From positions 1 through 19,482 of the forward strand of contig NZ_CAKPXS010000031.1 in assembly GCF_934202235.1 (NCBI RefSeq): a DNA stretch of 19,482 bases. The letters run 5' to 3'. Position numbers and translations under genes: made by a program. Below the pieces are notes generated by a model, which was given only the letters and a program-made list of their open reading frames with translations, did no database searches and was not told where the DNA came from. The stretch comes from an uncultured Limosilactobacillus sp. Its GTDB lineage: Bacteria; Bacillota; Bacilli; Lactobacillales; Lactobacillaceae. Shown here one piece after another: positions 7,066 to 15,493 of this stretch. Numbering within the stretch: position 1 is the first letter of the stretch; each line of letters opens with the position of its first letter.

Positions 7066-8730
7066 TTAATGTTGTCCCGCTTGTTCTGCGGCAGCGACTA
7101 ATTGTTCCATCGTCTGGCTGCCAAAGATCACCGGCCCATCGTTCATGATCGTCGCCGGAACACTCATGATCTTGCGCTGTTCGCGCAGGTCAGGGAATTC
7201 GCCGAGATCAATCATCGTTGCCGACACTTGCGGGTTGAGCGAGGCAATCCGTTGACAAGCCGCCACGACGTCGGGGCAGAAGTGGCAAGTCAATGAAACC
7301 CCAATTTGGATCTCAACCCGTGGTAGTTTGGTAATGCGCTCCCGCAGCTCTGTTGGCACATCCTGACCTGGACCACCAACATTGTAAATTCCCAGGACTA
7401 GCGAACTCATTTCGTGGCCACTTGGAATTCCCGCATAATGGAGACCGGTATCCTGGCCGTCAACCAGCAGTCGCAACTGTGGCAGCAACACGTCGTCACT
7501 CGTGATTTCGTGACGTTCAACCGTTAATAGGTCGCTATACTGGGCGACTTCATTGACAAAGCTGTCCAGTTCCTGGCTGTGCTGGGTGTGGTTTTCCAAC
7601 AGTTGCAAGGTAACCGGCTTGGTCAAGCGGCCAAAGACCGCCTTCAGCTGGGCAACAATATCGGCCGTCAGCCACTTGCCGCTGTGGGGCTGAGCCGGTT
7701 GTTGATCGGCTGCAACCTGCGAAGTCTGTCCTACTGGTTGAGCGGACCGTTTGACTTCCCGGTGAATTGGAATCCCCAACCGTTCTTTCTGGGCCGTAAT
7801 GTACTTTTCTGCTGCCGTGGCCGCCGTTGCCCCGTCAGCCGCGGCGGTAACAATCTGCCGCAGATCCTTCACAATCACGTCGCCAGCCGCGTAAACCCCG
7901 GGAACGTTCGTCTTACCGTCAGCATCAGTCTTGAGGTAACCACGGTCATCCATCGCTAGCAGACCAGCAAATGGCTTGGTTGCCGGCTTGGTGCCCACGT
8001 AGACGAAGATCCCAAAGGTTCGGTCACCGTCATCGACGTGGTAGACCTTTTCCTTGCCCGTCTGGTTATTGACCAGGGTGGCAGTTGTCAGGTAATCATC
8101 CCCGTCAACGGCCTTCACCTCGGTATGGTATTGCACCGACACCTTTGGATTGTTCAGTGCCTTAGCAGCAACCAATGGCGGACAGTGGAACTTGTCGGCC
8201 CGCACCAGGACAGTCACGTGCTTGGCAAAGCGGGTCAGGTAGTCTGCCTCCTCGGCAGCAGCGTAACCGCCACCGACGACAAAGACTTGCAGGCCGGTAA
8301 ACAGTTCGCCATCGCAAGTTGAACAGTAGGCCACCCCGCGACCGCGGAACTCATCTTCGCCGGTAAAACCGACTTTTCGCGGTGAGGCACCGGTGGCGAT
8401 GATGACTGCCCGGGCGTAGTACTCCTTGCCCGATTGGCCGGTAATCGTCTTCACATCGCCATTAAAGTCAAACTTCACTGCCTGGTCATGGGCAATTTCC
8501 ACTCCCAGTGCGGCGACTTGTTCTTGCCACTGGTTCATCAGCTGGGTCCCGTCAACGTTGGCCACCGCTGGGTAGTTAGCAACGATGGATGTGGTGGTTA
8601 CCTGGCCGCCGACGTTCTCTCCCTCGAGAATCAGGGTATCCATCGTGGCCCGACCGGCATATAGTCCGGCTGTCAGCCCGGCTGGACCAGCGCCGATCAC
8701 CACGAGGTCGTAAATATGTTGATCACTCAT
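7066..8730 (-). CDS. ahpF: AhpF-like NAD(P)H:peroxiredoxin reductase, domain-permuted
   Basis: Flavoprotein predicted to pass electrons from NADH or NADPH through FAD and disulfides to AhpC. In the frame counted from 8739 (557 residues): FAD-binding GAGPAG (16-21), redox pair CSTC (C139, C142), nicotinamide-binding GGGYAAAEE (156-164) and a second FAD motif in YAAGDV (283-288). A linker (about 320-355) leads to a C-terminal double thioredoxin-fold region (about 355-555) with a CHFC pair (C485, C488). Classical AhpF has this redox domain at the N-terminus. The order here matches the AhpF-homolog family found beside ahpC in genomes without classical AhpF. I place the start at the ATG at 8730 (MSDQHIYDLV), with GGGTGA 6 nt upstream; a GTG at 8739 is the alternative. 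It begins 15 nt after ahpC. Confidence 0.92.
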   Translation of the reverse strand: MSDQHIYDLVVIGAGPAGLTAGLYAGRATMDTLILEGENVGGQVTTTSIVANYPAVANVDGTQLMNQWQEQVAALGVEIAHDQAVKFDFNGDVKTITGQSGKEYYARAVIIATGASPRKVGFTGEDEFRGRGVAYCSTCDGELFTGLQVFVVGGGYAAAEEADYLTRFAKHVTVLVRADKFHCPPLVAAKALNNPKVSVQYHTEVKAVDGDDYLTTATLVNNQTGKEKVYHVDDGDRTFGIFVYVGTKPATKPFAGLLAMDDRGYLKTDADGKTNVPGVYAAGDVIVKDLRQIVTAAADGATAATAAEKYITAQKERLGIPIHREVKRSAQPVGQTSQVAADQQPAQPHSGKWLTADIVAQLKAVFGRLTKPVTLQLLENHTQHSQELDSFVNEVAQYSDLLTVERHEITSDDVLLPQLRLLVDGQDTGLHYAGIPSGHEMSSLVLGIYNVGGPGQDVPTELRERITKLPRVEIQIGVSLTCHFCPDVVAACQRIASLNPQVSATMIDLGEFPDLREQRKIMSVPATIMNDGPVIFGSQTMEQLVAAAEQAGQH

Positions 8731-8745
8731 TATGGTCACCCACGA

Positions 8746-9309
8746 TTAAAGCTTGCCGACAAGGTCGAGGCTTGGCTTAATCGTTTCTTCACCCGGTTTC
8801 CAGTTAGCTGGGCAAACCTGGTCGCCGTGTTCACGAACAAACTTAGCAGCCTGCAGTGTCCGCAGAATTTCATCCGCACTACGGCCAACACTCATGTTGT
8901 TGATCGTGTAGGATTGAACCTTGCCATCAGGGTCAACGATGAAGACCGCCCGGAAGGCATCACCTGATGGTTCGTCTAACACGTCAAACTGCCGTGCCAG
9001 CTTACCGGCCCGGTCAGCTAGCATTGGGTACTTGATCTTGGCAATCTTTTCTGATGCTTCAGCCCATGCCTGGTGAACATATTCCGTATCTTCTGAACAG
9101 GAGTAGATTTCAGCATCTTCCTGCTTAAATTGTGCATAGTTGTCTTGAAGTGCTTCTAGTTCGGTTGGACAAACGAAAGTAAAGTCTTCTGGGTAGAAGA
9201 AGATGATGCTCCAGTGGCCCAGCAAGTCCTTCTTGCTAATTTCTTTGATTTCGCCATCCTGGTAAGCTGGCAGCGTAAAGTCATCAATTTCGTGGTTAAT
9301 GTAATTCAT
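8746..9309 (-). CDS. ahpC: Alkyl hydroperoxide reductase subunit C (2-Cys peroxiredoxin)
   Basis: Reduces hydrogen peroxide and organic peroxides in the cytoplasm. 187 residues, the full AhpC length. The peroxidatic Cys47 is in FYPEDFTFVCPTE, Arg120 is in FRAVFIVDPDG, and the resolving Cys166 is in DQVCPANW. Start: ATG with AAAGGA 9 nt upstream. First gene of the ahpC-ahpF operon, with a good promoter upstream. I see no convincing PerR box at that promoter. Confidence 0.97.
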   Translation of the reverse strand: MNYINHEIDDFTLPAYQDGEIKEISKKDLLGHWSIIFFYPEDFTFVCPTELEALQDNYAQFKQEDAEIYSCSEDTEYVHQAWAEASEKIAKIKYPMLADRAGKLARQFDVLDEPSGDAFRAVFIVDPDGKVQSYTINNMSVGRSADEILRTLQAAKFVREHGDQVCPANWKPGEETIKPSLDLVGKL

Positions 9310-9351
9310 ATTGTTCCATCCTTTCTTAGAACCATTCTTGACTACAATTAA

Positions 9352-9379
9352 AGTATAACAACTCCTAACTAAAAAGCAA
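9352..9379 (-). promoter_or_regulatory. ahpC promoter
   Basis: TTGCTT (9374-9379) and TATACT (9352-9357) on the minus strand, 16 nt apart, about 42 nt before the ahpC start codon. Confidence 0.65.
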
Positions 9380-9402
9380 GCCCCTACCCAAAAAGAACAT
9401 AC

Positions 9403-9442
9403 TAAAAACCGCCCATCACTTGCGCAACGTAAATAATGGACG
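9403..9442 (-). terminator. Terminator after the two-component system
   Basis: The minus-strand sequence 9442-9410 folds into a long stem of about 12 pairs with several G-U pairs. GTTTTTAG follows. It starts about 17 nt after the kinase stop codon. Confidence 0.65.
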
Positions 9443-9459
9443 TCTTCTTTAAAGTTATT

Positions 9460-10929
9460 TTAATCTTGTGACTTTGTACCATTATTGGCGGGAGCATAAT
9501 CCCGGTCAGGAAAGTAGATGGTAAATTGAGAACCAACACCGTGCTTGCTGTCGACCGTGATTTTGCCACCGTGGAGGTCTACCAGCTGTTTGACAATGGA
9601 AAGGCCAATCCCGGACTCCCCATACTGGGTGTTCATCCGTGAGCGGTCAGCCTTGTAGAAGCGATCCCAGATGTGGTCAACCTGTTCCTTAGTCATGCCA
9701 ATCCCGGTATCCGTCACGCTAAACGTGGCGCCGTGGGGCTCCCGACTAGCGGCCAGGGTCACCGTTCCCTGGTCGGTAAACTGGATAGCGTTTTGAATAA
9801 TGTTAAACATGATCTGCACGAAGCGGTCATAGTCAGCGTAAACACGGACCAGCTTCGGCGCATCAACCTTAATAACGTCACCGCTAGCAGCCGCCTTCTC
9901 CTTAAGCTGGTCAGCCAGGTTATGCAACTCCTCGGTACCGTTAAAGATTGTCCGCCGCAGGGTTAACTGGTTTGTCCGCAGCTTCTCTGAATCCAGGGTG
10001 TTATTGACCAGCCGGATTAACCGCTGGGTGTCGGCCTGCATGAGCTGGATACTGTGCTTTTTGTCCTCTTCCGGAATCGCATCGTAAGCCAGCCCTTCCA
10101 GCAGCCCATTAATCGTCGTCAGCGGGGTTCGCATCTCATGGGCGGCATCAGCCATAAACTTCTGCTGCCGCTCCTGTTGACGGGCAATTTCTTCCTGTGA
10201 CGCCTGGAGGGAATCAGCCATCTTATTGAAATCACGGCCCAGGTCGTCTAGTTCGTCTGAACTCGGCGTCTGTAGGTGGATATCGTAGTCCCCACGGGCA
10301 ATCTGGGTGGCCGCCTTCTGCATCTTTTTAATCCGCTTGGTCATCTGCCTGGACAGGATATACGACATGACCAGCGTTACCGCCGCCGCTAGCGCAATAC
10401 ACTTCAGCATGTTGATTAGGATCTGCTGGCGGTTCTGATTGATCGTCGAAACAAAGGTCCCCGTTGCCACCACCGCAATCAGCTTATTCTGATAAATATA
10501 GGGACGGATTACCTCCGTCATTTGGCGGCTACTATTATCGTGGCGAAACGGCGCGGCATCCAGCCGTTTATGGATAGTCTTACCACGCTTAACAGTCGCC
10601 CAGTCGTCCTTGGTTAACGATGGCCGAAAACCATTGGAAGAGAAAGAAACCTTTTTTGCCGGGGTATAGATCGTAAAGTGCACGTTCTGCCGCGACAGTA
10701 ACTGGGCATTAGCGTTCAACGTTTGCATTTTTAGGCCCTTGAGTTCTTGGTTGCTGAAGTCGTACTGGACCGCATCCATCATTAAGGTATCAGAGTCAGT
10801 TGTTAACTGGTCCCACGTCTGGTGATAGAGAGTCGTGTTGGTCACCTGAATGTAAGTGGCGGTTAAAATGACCATCAGCGTGCAAATGACCAGGAAGAAA
10901 CTCAGCATTTGCCGGTAGACGAGTTTCAT
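9460..10929 (-). CDS. Membrane sensor histidine kinase
   Basis: Senses an unknown signal and phosphorylates the response regulator encoded just upstream. 489 residues: membrane helix 1 (about 9-29), an extracellular sensor region of about 140 residues, membrane helix 2 (about 171-192), HAMP linker (about 193-245), a dimerisation domain with His264 in DAAHEMRTPL, and an ATPase domain with the N box (NIIQNAIQFT, Asn380), G1 DTGIGM (407-412), F box WDRFYKADRSR (421-431) and G2 GESGIGL (437-443). All catalytic residues are present. It overlaps the regulator by four bases (ATGA), so translation is coupled. The sensor region is not a domain I recognise. Confidence 0.93.
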   Translation of the reverse strand: MKLVYRQMLSFFLVICTLMVILTATYIQVTNTTLYHQTWDQLTTDSDTLMMDAVQYDFSNQELKGLKMQTLNANAQLLSRQNVHFTIYTPAKKVSFSSNGFRPSLTKDDWATVKRGKTIHKRLDAAPFRHDNSSRQMTEVIRPYIYQNKLIAVVATGTFVSTINQNRQQILINMLKCIALAAAVTLVMSYILSRQMTKRIKKMQKAATQIARGDYDIHLQTPSSDELDDLGRDFNKMADSLQASQEEIARQQERQQKFMADAAHEMRTPLTTINGLLEGLAYDAIPEEDKKHSIQLMQADTQRLIRLVNNTLDSEKLRTNQLTLRRTIFNGTEELHNLADQLKEKAAASGDVIKVDAPKLVRVYADYDRFVQIMFNIIQNAIQFTDQGTVTLAASREPHGATFSVTDTGIGMTKEQVDHIWDRFYKADRSRMNTQYGESGIGLSIVKQLVDLHGGKITVDSKHGVGSQFTIYFPDRDYAPANNGTKSQD

Positions 10930-11645
10930 TTGCTGCTAACCCCGGAATCATCAAACTTATAGCCAACGCCCCACACCGTTTGGATCACCTGGGGGCCCGC
11001 TACTTCAACCTTTTGCCGCAGCTTTTTGATATGAGCGTCCACTGTCCGCTCATCCCCCAAGTATTCGTAGTCCCAAACTAGTTGAAGCAATTGAGCACGG
11101 GTAAACACCTGCCGGGGCTTGGAAGCCAAGGTTTTCAGCAGGTCGAATTCCTTCGGGGTCAGATCACTGATTGGCTGGTCATCTAAGTAGACCTCGCGGG
11201 TCTTGGTATTCATCTTAAAGTGATCCGTTGTGATGTCAAAACTGGGCGTTTCATTACTAGTGGTCGTCGGTGCGCCCATTTGTGCCCGGCGGTGCAAGGC
11301 CTTCATCCGTGCCACTAACGTTAGCGGTGAGAAGGGTTTGGTGACATATTCGTCCGCCCCAATCTCTAAGCCGAGGACCTGATCACTTTCACTATCACGT
11401 GCCGTCAGAATGATTAGTGGAACCGTTGGTGACTGCTCCCGAATCTTTGCTGCCACCTGCATTCCGTCTACTTTGGGCAAATTCAGGTCGAGGGTAATAA
11501 TATCCCAACCATTGGGGTTATCCTTAAACATGTCCAGTGCTTCCTGCCCATCATAGGCAAAATCGACGTGCCATTTTTCTTTTTTAAAGAACATTGACAT
11601 CATTTCGCAAACTGATTGGTTATCTTCAATCATTAAGACTTTCAT
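10926..11645 (-). CDS. OmpR-family response regulator
   Basis: DNA-binding transcription regulator, 239 residues. Receiver domain 1-120 with Asp8, phospho-acceptor Asp53 (TLDLNLP), Thr81 and Lys103. The C-terminal winged helix (about 140-235) has the typical LTPKEFDLLKTLASKP and the ending VQTVWGVGYKFD-like IQTVWGVGYKFD. Start: ATG with AAGGAG 10 nt upstream. First gene of the two-gene operon, divergent from ssrA. Targets unknown. Confidence 0.95.
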   Translation of the reverse strand: MKVLMIEDNQSVCEMMSMFFKKEKWHVDFAYDGQEALDMFKDNPNGWDIITLDLNLPKVDGMQVAAKIREQSPTVPLIILTARDSESDQVLGLEIGADEYVTKPFSPLTLVARMKALHRRAQMGAPTTTSNETPSFDITTDHFKMNTKTREVYLDDQPISDLTPKEFDLLKTLASKPRQVFTRAQLLQLVWDYEYLGDERTVDAHIKKLRQKVEVAGPQVIQTVWGVGYKFDDSGVSSK

Positions 11646-11684
11646 TTCAACGGCACTCCTTAAATGTTAGTTTCCTTATCACCT

Positions 11685-11690
11685 ATTATA
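11685..11690 (-). promoter_or_regulatory. -10 element of the two-component operon
   Basis: A TATAAT lies on the minus strand about 40 nt before the regulator start. A perfect TTGACA (11702-11707) is only 11 nt away, too close for a normal pair, and no good -35 is seen at 17 nt. The promoter may therefore be weak or activator-dependent. Confidence 0.45.
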
Positions 11691-11761
11691 CGCACTTGTT
11701 CTGTCAAAATGGTATAGATGATTATTTTTTACCGGAAATTGTAAGCATTTTAGTTGTCGAC

Positions 11762-11790
11762 TTAATCGAAAACTGCTATGCTGATATAGT
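11762..11790 (+). promoter_or_regulatory. ssrA promoter
   Basis: An extended -10, TGATATAGT (TATAGT at 11785-11790), lies 6 nt before the predicted tmRNA 5' end, with a weak -35 TTAATC (11762-11767) at 17 nt. An alternative pair is TTGTCG with TATGCT 17 nt downstream (11777-11782). Confidence 0.55.
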
Positions 11791-11796
11791 CCATAC

Positions 11797-12165
11797 GGGG
11801 ATGTTTTATGGATTCGACGGGTATTGTTTGAGTCCTGACTGCGTTTGAAGGTGGCGCTTGTTAAAACGCTCAGTTTTCTAATTATAACTGCAAACAATAA
11901 TAATTACTCTTACGCTGTCGCTGCCTAACAAGTAGCGCGTGTAGATCCGTCCGGGTTCGTCCATGATGCGGTCACGGGTTTTATAAGTAGTGGACTGACG
12001 CTAATTGCTCACGCTTGAAGCAGTTAGAAGAGATCATCAAGCTAGTCGGTCATGGTTGCCTTGGTTAGCGGCGTTTTGGTCGGTGAAATTTAAGTAGTTA
12101 GCCTATGAACGTAGAGGTCAAGATGGCAAGATATTCGGACAGGGGTTCGACTCCCCTCATCTCCA
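11797..12165 (+). ncRNA. ssrA: Transfer-messenger RNA (tmRNA)
   Basis: Rescues stalled ribosomes and tags the unfinished protein for proteolysis. The 5' end GGGGATG pairs with CATCTCC at the 3' end (7 bp with one G-U), and the T-arm GGGTTCGACTCCC lies at about 12142-12155. The tag frame is at 11890-11928: GCA resume codon, then ANNNNYSYAVAA and TAA. The tag ends in AVAA, close to the Lactobacillales consensus. The gene-encoded sequence after the discriminator A is TCA, not CCA, so CCA would have to be added after processing. About 369 nt, normal size. Confidence 0.95.
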
Positions 12166-12167
12166 TC

Positions 12168-12215
12168 AAAAAAGGGCGGCAAACGTTGATTATTCAACGC
12201 TTGTCGCCCTTTCTT
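12168..12215. terminator. Bidirectional terminator between ssrA and the YeiH-family gene
   Basis: Arms 12174-12189 and 12194-12209 form a 16-bp stem with two weak positions and a 4-nt loop. TTTCTTTT follows on the plus strand and six U follow on the minus strand, so it can serve both convergent genes. Confidence 0.85.
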
Positions 12216-12223
12216 TTACCATC

Positions 12224-13252
12224 TTAAAAGAACCATTTCGCCATCATCACCATATAGGTCAGCAGGCAGGCAGAACTAATCGTGGCCGCGCCAAAAACGG
12301 CCCCGCCGCGCTGGAAAATCACGCGGAAATTAACGGAAATGCCAAGCGCTGCCATTGCCATCCCCAAAAAGATGTAGGCAGCTTGGACAAAGCTGTCTAA
12401 CACGACTGCAGATAATGGGAGGAAAGTTCCCAGCACACTCGTCAAGATAAAGCCAGCCAAAAACCACGGAATCGGCAGCTTTTTGGGTGTTGGCTGGTGT
12501 TGGGCAACGCTGCGCCGCACAAACTTGCGCTGGTACCAGTACCCGATGATCAGTGCCACTGGCGCCAACAGCAGAACACGTGATAATTTCATAATCAACG
12601 CATTATCCAGGCTGCTTTCACCGAATGCCCCACCAGCTGCCACCGCGTGAGCAATTTCGTGAAGAGAGCCGCCGGCCACGATCCCGAACTGTGGAGCTGA
12701 TAAGCCCAAAACTGGTTTCAAGCCAATTTCTAATAAGGTAAAGACCGTTCCCATCACGCAAACGACAGCGACCGCCAGCACTTCATTCTCCCGCTTACGT
12801 TCTTCGTCATTCGTCTCGATTTGGGGTGAAACACCCATGACCGCGGCGGCCCCACAAATCCCGCAACCGCAAGCGGTCAGAGTCGCGAGTTCGTCTTCGG
12901 CGCCGAATTTTTTACTCAACCAGTAAGTCAGGCAAATCGTTCCGGCCACCCCGATGATGGCCACTAAAATGGTTTTCACCCCTGCCCGAGCTAGGGTCAC
13001 GAGGTTCAACCGGAACCCCAGCAGGATAATTCCCAGGCGCAGGAACTTGTTAGAAATAAAGGCCATTCCCGGCTGAGCAGTTTGGCGAACTTGCTGCGGA
13101 AATACCTGCATCGCAATTCCAAGTAACAGGGCCAACACCAACGCCCCAATCAAGTTGACATAGGGTAGTTTAGCTAACAACACACCGGCAACTGAACATG
13201 CTAGTGTCATACCGGTAGCCAGCCAAAAACTCTTCGTTTTAAAAATCGACAT
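12224..13252 (-). CDS. YeiH/UPF0324-family membrane protein, putative anion exporter
   Basis: 342 residues with about ten hydrophobic helices. Members are annotated as putative sulfate exporters, but the function is poorly supported. Family motifs: NKFLRLGIILLGFRLNL (68-84), GCGICGAAAVMGVSPQI (128-144) and GGSLHEIAHAVAAGG (194-208). Start: ATG at 13252 (MSIFKTKSFW), with GGGAGG 7 nt upstream. An upstream extension of the frame to 13333 would cross the promoter and is rejected. It has its own promoter and converges on ssrA. Confidence 0.88.
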   Translation of the reverse strand: MSIFKTKSFWLATGMTLACSVAGVLLAKLPYVNLIGALVLALLLGIAMQVFPQQVRQTAQPGMAFISNKFLRLGIILLGFRLNLVTLARAGVKTILVAIIGVAGTICLTYWLSKKFGAEDELATLTACGCGICGAAAVMGVSPQIETNDEERKRENEVLAVAVVCVMGTVFTLLEIGLKPVLGLSAPQFGIVAGGSLHEIAHAVAAGGAFGESSLDNALIMKLSRVLLLAPVALIIGYWYQRKFVRRSVAQHQPTPKKLPIPWFLAGFILTSVLGTFLPLSAVVLDSFVQAAYIFLGMAMAALGISVNFRVIFQRGGAVFGAATISSACLLTYMVMMAKWFF

Positions 13253-13283
13253 TTCTCTTCCTCCCTTAAACAAACACCTTTTT

Positions 13284-13312
13284 AATGTACCAAAAAGGGC
13301 GGGAGAAACCAA
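13284..13312 (-). promoter_or_regulatory. Promoter of the YeiH-family gene
   Basis: TTGGTT (13307-13312) and TACATT (13284-13289) on the minus strand, 17 nt apart, about 31 nt before the start codon. Confidence 0.5.
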
Positions 13313-13324
13313 GATGAGAAATGA

Positions 13325-13356
13325 CAAAAGCACCCGCTCAGTTGTCGCTGAACGAG
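13325..13356 (-). terminator. Probable terminator after the serine hydrolase
   Basis: Arms 13348-13356 and 13333-13341 form a 9-bp stem with two G-U pairs and a 6-nt loop. TGCTTTTG follows on the minus strand. The U-tract is short, so termination may be incomplete. Confidence 0.5.
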
Positions 13357-13363
13357 TAATTTC

Positions 13364-14449
13364 CTATTGTTGGTTGTAAATGCGGTTAATTTTGGCAGCC
13401 AGGTCGCGGCACTTTTGTAGACTGATGTTATTGCTAAAAACCACAAAAGTGTGGCGGTTGGCTAAATTGGTATAGACGGTACAAGTGTAACCATCGGTAA
13501 ACCCATTGGCGTGCAATTCATCCGGTTTCAGATAAAAGCCGTTGTAATAAGCCGGCTCTGTTTTCACGTGGTGCGTGGCCTTGCGGTACTGGTTGCGGAT
13601 ACTCGGTCGGTCCAGAATAGCGCGGTGAATGAACTGCCAATAGCCCAGCGGCGTTGTCATGATTTGCCCAGCACCATATTCCGCCGACATTTCCCGTTCC
13701 AAGTACCGCCAGCTGTTGCTTTCATGAGGGTCTAAGATAAAGGTTTCCTTCACCAGGACTGGCGTCACGTCCTGGTTGCTCTTTAACTGTTCGAAAAACT
13801 TCATCCCGCTAATGTGGTTGGCTTTAATAATATGGTCTTCCACGTACCGGTGATAACTCTGGTGCGTGACCTTGCTGATCATGATCGCAATCAAGCCATA
13901 ATTCACGTTAGCGTAAAACCAGACGCCGGGATCGCGATTAACCACCCGGTAATTGTGTTCAGTAAAGCGGACATTACCGGCAGTCGTCTTAATGGGGGCC
14001 GGAGCAATGTTATGAGCATCCGCCAACCCACTGGTATGCGTCAGCAAGCGAAAAACAGTAATCCGGTCACTATTATCAACCTGGGGAAGAAACTTGGCTA
14101 ATTTCGTCTTGGGTGACAAGGTTCCCTTGTTAAACTGCTGCTGGAGCGCCACGCCGGTAATTCCCTTTTCTAAGGAAGCAATGGGGAACAGTCGGTAGAC
14201 GCTAATTGGCTTAGCCTTACCGTCTTTGGTGTCAACATGGTTGCTGATCACGGTGGGGTCATTAGCTGAGTCCCCGATAAGGACGGTGGCATTAGCGCTC
14301 CGATTCTTCAACTCCTGAGCAATCTCATCTCTTTGTTGTCGACTGATCGAGTGCTGACTAGCCACTATCGGCGCAGGGATCAGCGTAAGCAAGAGGGTCA
14401 TCAGCAGGGCCGTCGCGCCCCACCGGAGAAAATGTTGTTTGACTTTCAA
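13364..14449 (-). CDS. Secreted serine hydrolase of the beta-lactamase / penicillin-binding-protein-like family
   Basis: 361 residues. An N-terminal signal peptide (basic start, hydrophobic about 9-26, likely cleaved near VAS at 29-31) suggests export. The class C beta-lactamase-like fold shows SLEK (S92, K95), LLTHTSGL (135-142) and YAN (Y179, N181). HANGFTDGY near the C-terminus stands in for the KTG-like motif. Likely role: a peptidase or esterase acting on cell wall or peptides, not proven antibiotic resistance. The start is a TTG at 14449, with GAGGAG 5 nt upstream; starting at a later Met would remove the signal peptide. Divergent from the alpha/beta hydrolase gene. Confidence 0.87.
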   Translation of the reverse strand: MKVKQHFLRWGATALLMTLLLTLIPAPIVASQHSISRQQRDEIAQELKNRSANATVLIGDSANDPTVISNHVDTKDGKAKPISVYRLFPIASLEKGITGVALQQQFNKGTLSPKTKLAKFLPQVDNSDRITVFRLLTHTSGLADAHNIAPAPIKTTAGNVRFTEHNYRVVNRDPGVWFYANVNYGLIAIMISKVTHQSYHRYVEDHIIKANHISGMKFFEQLKSNQDVTPVLVKETFILDPHESNSWRYLEREMSAEYGAGQIMTTPLGYWQFIHRAILDRPSIRNQYRKATHHVKTEPAYYNGFYLKPDELHANGFTDGYTCTVYTNLANRHTFVVFSNNISLQKCRDLAAKINRIYNQQ

Positions 14450-14718
14450 AATAGCTCCTCTTTTCTAAAACAAGCTTAAAATAATTCCTCTCAACTACCA
14501 TGGTAATATATTGTAACCGGTTTCTCAAATATAAATGTTAGCTATCGATAATTAATTTATTTACTCAAAGTCACAGTAGCTAGTGTCCATTGAAAACGTC
14601 GCATTTAAACGCAATAATTTCGTTCAAGGAAGCAATTACTGAGCCAAATTGATGCAGATCACTTGTTTATTCCCCGGGAAAAAGTAACAATAATAAAAAA
14701 GAAAAGAGGTCTGCTTTG

Positions 14719-15438
14719 ATGGAGATTACCACCGTCCCCCTACACCAGCCATTCTCATCATTAGATATTTACCACAGCAATAGCGACCGCCCACTGCCTG
14801 GATTAGTGATTCTTCCAGGTGGTAGTTATAATCGCGTTAGTGAACGGGATTCAGAGCGGGTAGCAATCACCTTTGCCAGTCACGCCATGCAAACATTTGT
14901 TGTTCGGTACCCGGTAGTGGAACATAAAAACTACCACGACGCGAAGCAGGCTGTCTGCCAGGCCTTTGACTACCTTGTTCAACACGCTTCCGAATTAGAC
15001 CTCGCAGCGGATAAGTTAGGGATCATTGGTTTTTCCGCGGGTGGACAGTTAGCAGCGGCCTATAGTAACTCGCCGACAACCAACGCCCGCTTCGCTGCCC
15101 TCGGTTACCCGGTAATTACGACTGCGCTCGACCAACATATGGGTGTCCAAACTGAAGACGTCAGTCAGTTAGTCAGCTCTACAACCCCGCCGACCTTTAT
15201 TTGGGGTTCTAATAAGGATCAGCTGACGCCATTTGCTGACCATATTTGGCCGTATGTGCAGGCCCTCAACAATAAGCACGTGCCGTTTGAGTTTCACCAA
15301 TTTGCCACCGGTGGCCACGGGATGGCGCTCGCTAACAAATATACTGCCATCGTCAACCGTCAGCGGGAGGATCCCCACATGGCACTATGGTTACCGTTAC
15401 TGCTAGACTGGCTTCATCAATTAAACATCTTGGGATAA
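14719..15438 (+). CDS. Alpha/beta hydrolase (BD-FAE/acetylesterase-like)
   Basis: Predicted cytoplasmic esterase, 239 residues, no signal peptide. The oxyanion loop is ILPGGSYN (31-38), the nucleophile elbow GFSAGG has Ser106, the acid is Asp167 in GSNKDQLTP, and the base is His200 in GGHGMA. The PGG and GFSAGG arrangement resembles acetyl-xylan-esterase-like and BD-FAE hydrolases; the substrate is unknown. Start: ATG at 14719, with AGAGG 9 nt upstream; an in-frame TTG at 14716 is an alternative. The only intact protein gene on the plus strand here. Confidence 0.88.
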   Translation: MEITTVPLHQPFSSLDIYHSNSDRPLPGLVILPGGSYNRVSERDSERVAITFASHAMQTFVVRYPVVEHKNYHDAKQAVCQAFDYLVQHASELDLAADKLGIIGFSAGGQLAAAYSNSPTTNARFAALGYPVITTALDQHMGVQTEDVSQLVSSTTPPTFIWGSNKDQLTPFADHIWPYVQALNNKHVPFEFHQFATGGHGMALANKYTAIVNRQREDPHMALWLPLLLDWLHQLNILG

Positions 15439-15480
15439 AAAATGCTCTGACTAGCAAAACTGCTAATCAGAGCTTTCTTT
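15436..15480. terminator. Bidirectional terminator between the hydrolase and ppsA
   Basis: Arms 15444-15456 and 15461-15473 form a 13-bp stem with one mismatch and loop AAAC. TTTCTTT follows on the plus strand and ATTTTTT on the minus strand. It serves the two convergent genes. Confidence 0.88.
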
Positions 15481-15493
15481 AACTATTCAGATA

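Noticed and set aside
9320..9365. PerR box at the ahpC promoter
   Set aside because: The TTATAAT-N-ATTATAA pattern matches too poorly around the -10 to support a claim.
11679..11897. 72-codon minus-strand frame across the ssrA 5' part
   Set aside because: It overlaps the tmRNA gene and both divergent promoters and has no ribosome binding site.
13253..13333. 27-residue N-terminal extension of the YeiH-family protein
   Set aside because: It would cover the promoter at 13284-13312, while the ATG at 13252 has a strong ribosome binding site and fits the family start.
14680..14690. TTCCCCGGGAA-like palindrome before the alpha/beta hydrolase as an operator
   Set aside because: Short, imperfect and single, with no clear promoter around it to give it meaning.
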